The notes under the pieces are model-generated. The model saw only the letters and a list, made by a program, of their open reading frames with translations, did no database searches and had not been told where the DNA came from. Positions 16,591 to 24,594 of a stretch of DNA of 37,911 nucleotides are shown one piece after another (within the stretch, counting starts at the first letter, position 1; every line of letters begins with the position of its first letter). The DNA is from Kiritimatiellia bacterium (GTDB taxonomy: Bacteria > Verrucomicrobiota > Kiritimatiellia > RFP12 > UBA1067), in the NCBI GenBank assembly GCA_017405115.1, contig JAFRBA010000110.1, positions 1-37,911 of the forward strand, written 5' to 3'. Position numbers and translations under genes: made by a program.

Positions 16591-19500
16591 TGTCTTTCTC
16601 CTTTCTGTACAAAAATCCTCACGTCCTTTATCCAGAAATCCACGGAATGCCCCTTGGGATGTCCGCCGAACTCGATTGCCGTAACTCCCATCTTGCGGGC
16701 ATCCTCCGGTATTTCAATGTACTTCGTCTCCCAGTCGTGCGTCGGCGCAGAGCACATGTACTGGCGGGAGTCTCCCTTGCCCTTCAAGTAGATGCGGGCG
16801 GACTTGTAGTCGTTCTCGACCTTGTCCTGGCGCGACTTGACGCGAAACGCGAGGAGCCGCGCGCCGTCCATCGTCTCGCGCGGGAAGTCAAGCTTGTAGC
16901 GCGGGAAAAACCACATGCCCTTCTTGTCGTGCGCCCATTGAAACGAAAACTTTACGGCATTCTCCGCATCGTCCCATGTACACTTGCTCGAGGATGCCGA
17001 CGAGTTGACCGTCCACCGGCCCTTCTTTGCGGCGGCGCATTCAACTACGTCGCACTCGGCAAGATATTTCACCTCGCTGAACACCGGAACGACAAACGGC
17101 GTTGTCCTACGTCCTCCGAAACTTCCCACGAACGAAATCAGGGGATCTGTCTCGCCGGCGATTTCGTATTTCAGGCGGAAAGAAGTCTTGCCGCGCGGCG
17201 GAATCGAGACTTCACCCGCAGGAAGCCCGGAAACCTTACCACGACCGTCAAACGCAACACGCCCATTCTTCGCCACCCCGTCGAGGTTCCACGCCTCCAA
17301 TGTGAGATCGATTGCGCCGCCTTTCATATTGAGCGTGCTCTTGTTCCCGCCAAGCACGTATGCATTCTTGTCAAAGTCGGCACGGAAGACAACGGCTGTA
17401 TCTTCCTCGGGAGACGGCTTCGCGCCGATACGTCCGATGCCGCGCGGAAGCGACTTCACCTTCACCGGCGCAGGCAGCAGCGCGTATTGGGCGCGGCGCT
17501 TTGCGCAGATGTCGAAGCGGCCTCCGCCATCCAGGCTGACGAACGCGTCCGTCCCCATGTCCGACCACGGCCACATCCGCACGACATCCTTGCCATCGTC
17601 GATCTCCGTCCTGCGCCAATAGGCGATCTTGAACGTGCCGTCCGGCATGTCGAAACGAAAGGCGCGGACATTTCGGTCGGACGTTTCGACTTCCCCGGCG
17701 AGTACGCCTTCCCCAACCTCTTCAAGGAGCCTGCCGAGCGCCGCCGCAGCGGGCTTCATCGTGCCGTCGCGCCGCATGATGCCCCAGTCCTTCTTGCCGT
17801 TCCGCTCGTTGAAGGCTCCAAATGCGAAGAAGTAGTTCCTTGCGACGCCCTCCATGCGCGTGAGGATCTGCGACTTGACGGCAAACTCCTCCTGTACGGC
17901 TTCCTGCGAAGGCGAATGCTTCTTGAAGCCAGGCTTGACGCCGTCCTCATCGCAATCCCCCTCCTGGTTGGTCCCGCATTCCGTGACGACGATGGCGCGC
18001 TCGCCGATCCCGAAGCCGGACATGAATCGCCGCATCTCGCCGAGCACCTTGCCGTATGCGGACGGCGGACTATAGACGTGGAAGTTCATCACGTCCGCGT
18101 AGTCCGCGCATCCGTTGCGGTAGAGCGTCGCCTCGTATGCGCCGCGGTCTGACCGGCAAAGCGCGCCCGGCGCGACAATTCCCTTGAACCCGCCTGCGCG
18201 AAAGCCGAGGGATGCGGCCTTGAACGCGGCGGCATACTCCCATGCGCCCTCGTTTGTAAAGCCGATGTCCTCCTCGTTCCAGAACTCCCACATCTCCATG
18301 CGGCTTCCAAACGTCTTCGCCAAGCGCTTGCAGAAGAAGTAAGTTGCGGCAAGATCGCGTGGCAGTTTTTTATTGGGCAAGGCGTATGCGGGAGCGTCGT
18401 GGAACATCCCGGAAACCGCAATGCCGCGCTGCCGAAGCATTTCCGCATTTGCAAGATATCGACCCGGACGCCATGCGTCAGGCTTCGGCGCGACGTCCTT
18501 CCACTTCAGCCTTTCCCTCAAGTGCTTCACGCCGATTTGCGCAGCCTGATCCGCAACATAGCGGTATGTGTCGTTCGAATATGCCGCCGGGCACACAAAA
18601 CGTCCGGGACTGCTGATCCAGCTCAGCGCGGCATCGACAGCAACGGAATCGACGAACTTCGCAACCTGCTGATGGCGAACGACGTATGAGCCCGGCGCGT
18701 AGTCCTTCGACGCGGCCTCGCCAGGCAAGGTGACGCTGGCAGTCGCCCCTTCCGGAACAGTGAACTCCCAGATCCATTCGTCGCCATCGTAGCGCCACGC
18801 GCTCTTGATGAGACCTGCCGCGGACTTATACTCCGCCTTGGCCCATCCAAGGCGCCGATCAGGCTTCGGGGCCATCACGATTCGCCTAAAGCCCGGTTTG
18901 GACGAGTCGGTCGCGATTCCGGCAACCGTGCGGTACATCCACGCAAGCACGGCGCCGTAGGCGTAGTGGTTGAAGCTGTTCATCGAGACCGGGCCGAAGC
19001 CGTGCTTCTTCGTGTAGCTGTTCCACCGCTCCCACACCGTCGTCGCGCCCTGGTCAACCGAATAGAGCCAGCTCGGATTCTTGTGCTGGAGGAGAAGCGT
19101 GTAGGCGACATCGACGGCACCGCATTCCACAAGGACGTCCATGATGAAGCTCGTCCCGAGAAAGCCCGTCTGCAGACAGCCGCCGTGCTCGCGTATCGAC
19201 TTGAGAAGCAGAGCCTTCGTCGCCTCTCTCGCCGCCCCCTCGACTACGCCGTGCCTGAGCGCAAAGACGCACGCCGTCTGGAGATGGCGCATTGGCTTCA
19301 AAAGAAGCCCGTCCGATTCAAGGAATCGTCCGCGTATGTATTTAAGCGCCCGTTGCGCACTAGACTCAAACCATGCGGCATCGTCCGCCTTGCCGACCGC
19401 CCGCCCCATCTCTGTCATAAGCCGTGCGTCGTACAGCCAATAGCACGCCGCGAGATAGCGACGGTAGTTCATCGCGTCGGGGTCATTTTTCCATTTTTCC

Positions 19501-21065
19501 CAAGAACCAAACCTGTTGCCGCATGTTTCAAACGTCTCGTAGGAGAGCCAATCGGCATACATATAGTCAATTTTCCCCTCGAAATCGTACTTTGTCTCGT
19601 CCAGTTTCCGAACAAACTTCGCCATTGCATCCCAATTGTCACAGACAATCGTTTCGTCGCCGAACTGACGCCAGACCGTCCACGGCACAATGACGCCGGC
19701 ATCCGCCCAACCAAACGCAAACGTCTCGTTGCCATACTGTGAGAACGGAGCGACTGACGGATAGCCCCCTTCCTCGTCTTGCGAATCGCGCATGTCTCGC
19801 GTGAACTTCCTGAAAAAGCTTCGAGTGTCGGCGTTGAAAGAGCCTGCCTCGCAGAACACCTGCGTATCCTCCATCCATCCAAGCCGCTCGTTGCGCTGCG
19901 GACAGTCCGTAGGAACGCTCAGGTAGTTCGAAAGCTGCCCCCAATATACGTTCTTGATGAAACGGTTGAGGTCCTTGTCGCCTGTCTCGATCTTTCCGAG
20001 CTCCATTTCTTTCTTGATGGAGGTGACGGGAACAGACACGACACTCTCGATCTCAACGTCGTCCGTCGCCGTGATGGAGATGTAGCGGTAGCCGAAGAAG
20101 GTGAAGCGCGGGAGATATGCCTCTACGCCCTCGCCCGCGAACGTGTAAACGACGCGCATGCCGCTGTCGGGGCACCGCAGGTTCTCGCGGTACACGCTTC
20201 CCTTCGGTCCGTCGCATCCGCGCTCACCCTTGTCCGCGTCGTTCAGCATCTCGGCGGGAAGCGCCGTCAGCACCGTCCCGCGCTTCGCGCTGAAGCGGAA
20301 CTCAGGAACTGCCGCGCAGTTCTGCCCGAAGTCAACGACGAGAGTCTCGCCCTTCTTCAGGGAATATGGGCCTCTCGCCATCGCAAGGTCGCGGCGCAAT
20401 TTCACCTCCGCGCCTTGCGTCGGGAGTATCTTGCCAGAAAACTCAGCATTCACCTCCGGAACGGAACACAGCCCTTCTCCCCGAATGGGGTCTTTTATGC
20501 GTGCGTCATACTCCTCGCCGTCGAATATCGCCGCGTGAGTCACTGCGCCCGCAATACCGCAACGCCAGTCATTTGTGTTCGTTCCAAGCGTTGAGCGACG
20601 ACCGTCGGCGAACACAAGATCAAGTTCGCCATAGAACGCGCTCTTCTTGCCAACAAAGCCACGAGCCGCCACGCCACGGCTTGGCGTCACGATCTTATCC
20701 CGCCACCAGCCCGCGCTCACCTCTGCGGACAGCGTGTTTACAGAGCCTTTCCGTCTTGCAAGCTGATGTGTGACGTCATATGAGAAAGAGTACTTCGTCT
20801 TAGCGTAATGTGTGAACCCCGGCTTTAAAAACTCATCGCCGATGCGATTGCCGTTGACGAACGTCTCAAAAACGCCAAGTCCAGCCACCGTCCACCTTGC
20901 AGAGACGATTTCACCTGCGTTTGTAAACGTGCAGGCGAACCAACTCGTTCCGTCAGCTGCACGCGTGTCTTCGCCTACCGGACCGACATAGACCGGCGCT
21001 TCCGGCACCGACAGCCAAGCTGCTGCAATAGCGGCAAAGCGAAATGATAGAGATGCTATGAACAT
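16587..21065 (-). CDS. Two-enzyme fusion: GH78 alpha-L-rhamnosidase plus clan GH-A glycosidase
   Basis: 1492 residues with a signal peptide (MFIASLSFRFAAIAAAWLS). Residues 20-380 are the GH78 beta domains (GLGVFETFVNGNRIGDEFL, LSAEVSAGWWRDKIV, VVDFGQN). The (alpha/alpha)6 barrel follows with TDCPQRNERLGWMED (386-400), FGWADAG (461-467), TTVWERW (675-681, catalytic Glu candidate) and MNSFNHYAYGAV (695-706). From about 797 a second enzyme begins, a clan GH-A TIM barrel with acid/base candidate E931 in WEFWNEED and nucleophile candidate E1029 in VVTECGTNQ, resembling GH39/GH5-type enzymes. Residues from about 1330 are beta-rich, ending in a CBM-like domain. I chose the ATG at 21065 because it gives a signal peptide and lies 10 nt after a promoter box. 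It heads the operon; substrate is probably a rhamnose-containing plant glycan. Confidence 0.9.
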   Translation of the reverse strand: MFIASLSFRFAAIAAAWLSVPEAPVYVGPVGEDTRAADGTSWFACTFTNAGEIVSARWTVAGLGVFETFVNGNRIGDEFLKPGFTHYAKTKYSFSYDVTHQLARRKGSVNTLSAEVSAGWWRDKIVTPSRGVAARGFVGKKSAFYGELDLVFADGRRSTLGTNTNDWRCGIAGAVTHAAIFDGEEYDARIKDPIRGEGLCSVPEVNAEFSGKILPTQGAEVKLRRDLAMARGPYSLKKGETLVVDFGQNCAAVPEFRFSAKRGTVLTALPAEMLNDADKGERGCDGPKGSVYRENLRCPDSGMRVVYTFAGEGVEAYLPRFTFFGYRYISITATDDVEIESVVSVPVTSIKKEMELGKIETGDKDLNRFIKNVYWGQLSNYLSVPTDCPQRNERLGWMEDTQVFCEAGSFNADTRSFFRKFTRDMRDSQDEEGGYPSVAPFSQYGNETFAFGWADAGVIVPWTVWRQFGDETIVCDNWDAMAKFVRKLDETKYDFEGKIDYMYADWLSYETFETCGNRFGSWEKWKNDPDAMNYRRYLAACYWLYDARLMTEMGRAVGKADDAAWFESSAQRALKYIRGRFLESDGLLLKPMRHLQTACVFALRHGVVEGAAREATKALLLKSIREHGGCLQTGFLGTSFIMDVLVECGAVDVAYTLLLQHKNPSWLYSVDQGATTVWERWNSYTKKHGFGPVSMNSFNHYAYGAVLAWMYRTVAGIATDSSKPGFRRIVMAPKPDRRLGWAKAEYKSAAGLIKSAWRYDGDEWIWEFTVPEGATASVTLPGEAASKDYAPGSYVVRHQQVAKFVDSVAVDAALSWISSPGRFVCPAAYSNDTYRYVADQAAQIGVKHLRERLKWKDVAPKPDAWRPGRYLANAEMLRQRGIAVSGMFHDAPAYALPNKKLPRDLAATYFFCKRLAKTFGSRMEMWEFWNEEDIGFTNEGAWEYAAAFKAASLGFRAGGFKGIVAPGALCRSDRGAYEATLYRNGCADYADVMNFHVYSPPSAYGKVLGEMRRFMSGFGIGERAIVVTECGTNQEGDCDEDGVKPGFKKHSPSQEAVQEEFAVKSQILTRMEGVARNYFFAFGAFNERNGKKDWGIMRRDGTMKPAAAALGRLLEEVGEGVLAGEVETSDRNVRAFRFDMPDGTFKIAYWRRTEIDDGKDVVRMWPWSDMGTDAFVSLDGGGRFDICAKRRAQYALLPAPVKVKSLPRGIGRIGAKPSPEEDTAVVFRADFDKNAYVLGGNKSTLNMKGGAIDLTLEAWNLDGVAKNGRVAFDGRGKVSGLPAGEVSIPPRGKTSFRLKYEIAGETDPLISFVGSFGGRRTTPFVVPVFSEVKYLAECDVVECAAAKKGRWTVNSSASSSKCTWDDAENAVKFSFQWAHDKKGMWFFPRYKLDFPRETMDGARLLAFRVKSRQDKVENDYKSARIYLKGKGDSRQYMCSAPTHDWETKYIEIPEDARKMGVTAIEFGGHPKGHSVDFWIKDVRIFVQKGERQ

Positions 21066-21075
21066 GACAGTGTGT

Positions 21076-21084
21076 ATTATAGCA
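21076..21084 (-). promoter_or_regulatory. Extended -10 promoter of the GH78 operon (TGCTATAAT)
   Basis: TGCTATAAT on the minus strand, with 10 nt between the hexamer and the chosen ATG at 21065. The expected transcript would carry only a few leader bases. This is the main reason for preferring 21065 over the in-frame codon at 21179. Confidence 0.7.
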
Positions 21085-21090
21085 AATACA

Positions 21091-21104
21091 GCGTTAGCTA
21101 ACGC
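21091..21104. promoter_or_regulatory. Perfect 14-bp palindrome, candidate operator
   Basis: GCGTTAGCTAACGC is a perfect 7+7 palindrome. It lies 6 bp upstream of the TGn element, where the -35 region would be, so a bound protein could block or contact RNA polymerase. Confidence 0.6.
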
Positions 21105-21124
21105 CATATTTACGCACCATATTT
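21104..21124. promoter_or_regulatory. Direct repeat, candidate AraC/XylR-type binding site
   Basis: CCATATTT occurs at 21104-21111 and again at 21117-21124, a 13-bp period. Regulators with an AraC-type HTH bind direct repeats upstream of the -35. The gene just upstream encodes such a regulator. The first copy shares one base with the palindrome. Confidence 0.55.
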
Positions 21125-21194
21125 CGCCTGTTTTGCGTAATCTTTTCCGCAATACATCCGGCCCGACTTGCGCTATCAATCACCCCCGAGGAGC

Positions 21195-22355
21195 CTATCC
21201 GTCGGCCCGCATACTTGCCCGCCAGTCGCGCATGGACTGGCCGTGGCGTGAGAAAAAGGCCGTGCGAAGCGCAGCAGATGACTTCCAGCCGCACAACTGC
21301 GCTATTGCCGTAATCTCCTGTCGGGGATTGCGCAGGAGATTCTCGACACGCTCCAACCTGACGTCGACAATTTCATCGTGGATGGAGTGGCCTGTTTCGC
21401 GGCGAAAAACTATTTCCGCCATCCTTCGCTGAAGACCCATAACGGCGGCAACCATTGGAACTGTCACGCCTTCGCAAGCCGTCCTGCGGATGTAGGTGAT
21501 GGCCTTTGTGACGCGCCGGTCGCTCTGACGGAAACGGCGCGTGGAAAGTCGACGAGCGACCGTCGTGACGCTGAATGTCTGACGCGCGCTCTTCACATCA
21601 GGATTCCTTATTCTCGCGTCCAATAGCTGTGCGCACAAAAAGCCCCCTTGCTCGAAGTCAAGACCTATTGACGTAAGAGGCGGAATTGTCCGCTCACAGA
21701 TGATAGGGTCGTCATCCACGCCGATGACGGCAATGTCCTCGGGGATGGAAAGGCCAAGGACGGCTGCTTGCTGCAAGACTTCTTCGGCCACCGGGTCATG
21801 CACAGCGAAGATCCCGCATGGCTTCGGCAGGGCTTTCAGCCAGTTTCCCAGCATCTTTACGCGCTTCGCTTCAGTTGCATTTGGAGGACACTCGAAAACC
21901 GCGCAGTCCTTGCCGTGCAGCCTCACTGCCGTTTGAAACGCCTTGCGCCGGATCTCGCTCCAAAAGCGAGGCTTCCTCCACCCAACGAATGCATAATGTG
22001 GCAAGTCTATGGACAAAAGCTCCTTCGCGGCGACTTCACCGACCTGCCGGTTGTCCGAGTTGACATACAGCGCACGTCCCTTCTCTCCGTCTGGATCTTC
22101 ATCCAAGTACACCAGAGGTATCTTGCCGACAGTCTGACGCGAAAGCTCCGGAACGCCACCGGCGCATTCGGCGATGATGCCTATCGGCTTCCAGAAGTCG
22201 ATTATCCCCTTGATGTTCAGCGGCCTATCTACATTGTTCCGCTCAACGACCTGAATGCTCCAACCGACCTTCTCTGCGTAGCGGCGTGCACCCTCGATGC
22301 GGTTCGCGCAGATATACTTGTTGGAGTAGACGAAGAAGAGAACCGTACCTGTCAT
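21195..22355 (-). CDS. XylR-type regulator: LacI-like sugar-binding domain plus AraC HTH
   Basis: 386 residues. Residues 1-275 are a periplasmic-binding-protein-like sensor as in LacI and XylR (KGIIDFWKPIGIIAEC, KIPLVYLDEDPDGEKG, YVNSDNRQVGEVAA, DIAVIGVDDDPIICE, PPLTSIGLDFEQGG). Residues about 285-386 are an AraC-type double HTH (ITYIRRTACEGVTVPMVAAV, RRETGHSIHDEIVDVRLERV, ITAIAQLCGWKSSAALRTAF). The N-terminal LacI HTH is absent, as in E. coli XylR. The start at 22355 overlaps the stop of the MFS gene (ATGA). It lies 129 bp before the GH78 operon and probably controls it through the direct repeat at 21104-21124. The inducer is likely a sugar released by those enzymes. Confidence 0.88.
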   Translation of the reverse strand: MTGTVLFFVYSNKYICANRIEGARRYAEKVGWSIQVVERNNVDRPLNIKGIIDFWKPIGIIAECAGGVPELSRQTVGKIPLVYLDEDPDGEKGRALYVNSDNRQVGEVAAKELLSIDLPHYAFVGWRKPRFWSEIRRKAFQTAVRLHGKDCAVFECPPNATEAKRVKMLGNWLKALPKPCGIFAVHDPVAEEVLQQAAVLGLSIPEDIAVIGVDDDPIICERTIPPLTSIGLDFEQGGFLCAQLLDARIRNPDVKSARQTFSVTTVARRLSTRRFRQSDRRVTKAITYIRRTACEGVTVPMVAAVMGLQRRMAEIVFRRETGHSIHDEIVDVRLERVENLLRNPRQEITAIAQLCGWKSSAALRTAFFSRHGQSMRDWRASMRADG

Positions 22356-23494
22356 GCGCACCTCCGTGAAAGACAATTCGTGAACGCGACGAGCAGCAAA
22401 AGAATCGCGGTCGCTGCGGCGGACAGAACCTCCGCCGACCTGCACCCAAAGCACGACATTGCGGCAATGAGCGGGGACGCCAGCGCCCCTCCCGCGATGG
22501 ACATCGTGAGAAGCGCCGCGACGGACGCCGCCCTGTCCGGAGCATGGCGCGGGGCGGCGACGGCGTAGACAAATCCGTATACGTTGGCGTATCCAGCCGC
22601 GAAAAGCGCAACGCCGACGAGATATGCGAAGAGCCCTTCAGCGGACATCAGCGCAAACATACCGAGCGCTGCAATGGCAATGGACGCGGGGAAGAACCTC
22701 CGCGCGTCGCACCGCGCGAAAAGCCACGCGCCAAGCAGCGTCACGGGCAGCTTCATGCCGAAAAGAACGGCATAGACCGTGCCAACCGCCGCGTCGCCCA
22801 TGCCGAAGCGCAGATGCACGGCATCCGGCACGGAGAGGTTGAACGCGACGTCGGCAATGATTCCTACGGCAAACGAAAGAGCCGCCAACCCCGTCGGAAC
22901 GTCGCGCACGACTTCAATTACACCGGCAAGACTGGCCGAGCCGCGCTTAGGGCATGCCGAAGTCTGCGTGCCGCCGAACCACATCAGCGCCGCTGCCACC
23001 GACAGCACAGCTCCGAACGCAGGGAAGAAAAGCCGCCAGTCCCCTACATGCGCAAAGGCGGCTATTGCAAAGGGAATAGTCATCGCAAAGAGCATCTTCA
23101 CGAAAAGGCCCAGCGTCAAGACGCTCGCCTGGCGAGAGACTCCGAACAACTCCACAGCACGAGACGGAAGCACCACCTGCAACGCGACATTCGCGGCCCC
23201 GGCAACGGCGAGCCCTGCCGCAGCGACCCACGAGCCATCCCCGCCAAGCACCAGGAGCGCAAAGGCGAGCAAAGTGCCGACAAGTGAGAAAACAGCGACC
23301 CGGCGCGACCCGAAGCAGTCGCAGAGAAGGCCGGACGGAATCGCGAAAAGCGCAAACCACGCAAACACGAGCGACGAGGCGATGCCGGCAAGCCAAAGCC
23401 GCGAGGCGATTACGCCAAGAGCATCCGGAAACGCCATGCACGAATAGGCGAGAAGCACGCCCGCCGCAGCAACCGAATTTCTTCTGATGCTCAC
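22352..23494 (-). CDS. MFS transporter, probably for sugar
   Basis: 380 residues with about 12 hydrophobic segments (AAGVLLAYSCMAFPDALGV, SSLVFAWFALFAIPSGLLC, VAVFSLVGTLLAFALLVLG and so on). The loop between helices 2 and 3 reads LLCDCFGSRRVAVF, a modified form of the MFS GxxxDRxGRR motif. It is probably a sugar importer for products of the glycosidases downstream, inferred only from the neighbouring XylR-type gene, which it overlaps by 4 bp. The start is uncertain: GTG at 23494 overlaps the stop of a short upstream frame (GTGA), while ATG at 23512 is in frame and adds six residues. Neither has a clear SD. The longer 602-codon frame running up to 24160 is read through apbE and is not real. 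Confidence 0.82.
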   Translation of the reverse strand: MSIRRNSVAAAGVLLAYSCMAFPDALGVIASRLWLAGIASSLVFAWFALFAIPSGLLCDCFGSRRVAVFSLVGTLLAFALLVLGGDGSWVAAAGLAVAGAANVALQVVLPSRAVELFGVSRQASVLTLGLFVKMLFAMTIPFAIAAFAHVGDWRLFFPAFGAVLSVAAALMWFGGTQTSACPKRGSASLAGVIEVVRDVPTGLAALSFAVGIIADVAFNLSVPDAVHLRFGMGDAAVGTVYAVLFGMKLPVTLLGAWLFARCDARRFFPASIAIAALGMFALMSAEGLFAYLVGVALFAAGYANVYGFVYAVAAPRHAPDRAASVAALLTMSIAGGALASPLIAAMSCFGCRSAEVLSAAATAILLLLVAFTNCLSRRCA

Positions 23495-23578
23495 ATCTGC
23501 AGGTCGAACCATTCGCGGACAAGCTTGGCCCAGTTCATGACGCCATACGGTATCTTGCACTTCTCGCACACGCCGCAC

Positions 23579-23587
23579 ATTATAGCA
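23579..23587 (-). promoter_or_regulatory. Extended -10 promoter of the MFS/XylR pair (TGCTATAAT)
   Basis: TGCTATAAT on the minus strand. The bases after it (GTGCGGCGTGTGCGAGAAGTGC) resemble those after the box at 1750 (ATGCGGCGCATGTGAGGAATGC). A 29-codon frame opens inside the hexamer at 23580 and a 15-codon frame (MNWAKLVREWFDLQM) at 23538. Both end at 23491 overlapping the MFS GTG, so the shorter one could be a leader peptide. Confidence 0.6.
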
Positions 23588-23599
23588 TATCCGGGCGGC

Positions 23600-23683
23600 T
23601 ACAGGGCGCCGCTTGAGGCCCATTACGGAGGGGACCATCGGCACGATGACGCCGTCGCATGCCGTCCGCTGGATGGATAGGTC
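23600..23683 (-). pseudogene. Relic of an AraC-type HTH from a XylR-like gene
   Basis: One frame reads DLSIQRTACDGVIVPMVPSV then MGLKRRP, matching YIRRTACEGVTVPMVAAV then MGLQRRM in the intact regulator at 21.2-22.4 kb. Only about 25 codons remain and no gene surrounds them. The relic overlaps the 3' end of apbE in another frame, so the last ~15 ApbE residues are translated from relic DNA. The DNA differs enough from the intact gene that it is probably from another XylR paralogue. Confidence 0.65.
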
Positions 23684-24588
23684 AGTCGGCGGCCGTCGGA
23701 GAGTATCCAGAGGACTTCGACTTTGCGCTCGCCCATGAGTTCGGCGAGATGCTTGTCGAGGAAGACGCGCCCTTCGTCCGGCCCAAGCACGAAAAGCGTG
23801 GTGGAGAGTCCGTCGGCCCACATCGCGGAACGGCACAGGACGGTCACCGAGGCGACTCCGTTCGTGACGGGGCTTCCGGTCCTGCCGTCGTAGATGTGTG
23901 TGCCGCGGAAGTAGGTCGCGCTCGTCGCAAGGGCCTCTCCCTCGTTGAGCTCCACCGTCGCGGCGAAGCCATCGCCGCTTGGGTTCTTGACGCCCGTCTT
24001 CCACGGCTTGTGCGAGCCGCCCTCGCCCCTCACAGCCTTCAGGTTGCCCCCCAGGTCGAGAAGCGCATCGGCTCCGTCTACGTAGACCGCCCTTGCCGCG
24101 ACGTCCACGGAGAACCCCTTGGCTATGGCGCCGAGGTCCAGCGTCTTCGGTCCGCGCCAACGCGGGTTGAACGCCCCGCCGGAGGCCTTCATCAACTTGA
24201 AGGCGGCCTCGTAGCAGGGCTTGACTTCAATGTAGGGAAGCGACGTTGGCTCCTTGTCGCACTTCGCAAGGATGTCCCTCTCATCGAGCGGCGCGAGCCG
24301 GCTCAGCTCCGAGTCGGGATTGTGCGCGTTGAGCTTCCGCTCCACGTCCGCGAAGACCTTCTTCGCCAGATCTGCCGCCGCGCGGGAAGAGCTGGACGCC
24401 GACGTCCCTCTCGTCTGCACCGCCGCTACCGTCCCCATGACGGGCCACGCAATGCGTTCGACCTTCGGGCGTCCGCACCCGATCAGGCACATCGCGGCGA
24501 CCACGAACCACGAACCACGAGCCACGAACCACGCACCACGAACCACGAACCACGACCCACGAACCACGCACCACGAACCACGAACCAC
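23623..24588 (-). CDS. apbE: ApbE-type FAD:protein FMN transferase lipoprotein
   Basis: Transfers FMN from FAD to threonine residues of exported proteins such as Rnf/Nqr subunits; acts on the outer face of the inner membrane. Up to 321 residues. Core motifs are PVMGTVAAVQ near 49, LDLGAIAKGFSVD and MWADGLSTTLFVLG (metal-binding Asp/Thr). A lipobox (LIGC) precedes the mature protein at about residue 39. The start is uncertain: the whole region before MCLIGC is a 7-bp repeat array read as VVRGSWF repeats, and the only start codons there are GTGs, so 24588 is one choice among several. The array replaces any normal RBS. The C-terminus also looks altered: after DGRRLTYPS the frame enters a XylR-gene relic. 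The upstream MBL-fold gene ends 6 bp away. Confidence 0.85.
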   Translation of the reverse strand: MVRGSWCVVRGSWFVVRGAWFVARGSWFVVAAMCLIGCGRPKVERIAWPVMGTVAAVQTRGTSASSSSRAAADLAKKVFADVERKLNAHNPDSELSRLAPLDERDILAKCDKEPTSLPYIEVKPCYEAAFKLMKASGGAFNPRWRGPKTLDLGAIAKGFSVDVAARAVYVDGADALLDLGGNLKAVRGEGGSHKPWKTGVKNPSGDGFAATVELNEGEALATSATYFRGTHIYDGRTGSPVTNGVASVTVLCRSAMWADGLSTTLFVLGPDEGRVFLDKHLAELMGERKVEVLWILSDGRRLTYPSSGRHATASSCRWSPP

Positions 24589-24591
24589 GAG
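24501..24591 (-). repeat. Thirteen-copy heptanucleotide array at the apbE start
   Basis: Thirteen tandem 7-bp units of CCACGAA (coding strand TTCGTGG), 91 bp with no interruption. Eight copies are perfect. The five variants change only positions 6-7 (AG twice, CA twice, AC once), while CCACG is invariant. The array fills the gap between the MBL-fold stop (24595) and the ApbE lipobox. The coding strand has no stop in any frame and a GTG every 21 bp in every frame. Confidence 0.95.
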
Positions 24592-24594
24592 CCC

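Noticed and set aside
16566..18152. Long plus-strand frame, with others at 3878-5158, 25180-26886 and 34803-37297
   Set aside because: Each lies opposite a gene with recognisable catalytic motifs; no domain or RBS was seen in these frames.
21066..21179. Upstream start for the GH78 fusion
   Set aside because: It would place the promoter box inside the gene and bury the signal peptide at residue 39.
23491..23580. 29-codon frame with CGVCEKC, as a zinc-ribbon peptide
   Set aside because: The ATG overlaps the -10 hexamer and so would not be transcribed from that promoter; a 15-codon leader from 23538 remains possible.
22352..24160. 602-codon reading of the MFS gene
   Set aside because: The first ~215 codons are apbE and XylR-relic DNA in the wrong frame; the transporter begins at 23494 or 23512.
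24501..24591. Repeat array as a CRISPR
   Set aside because: The units are 7 bp, directly adjacent, with no spacers and no cas genes nearby.
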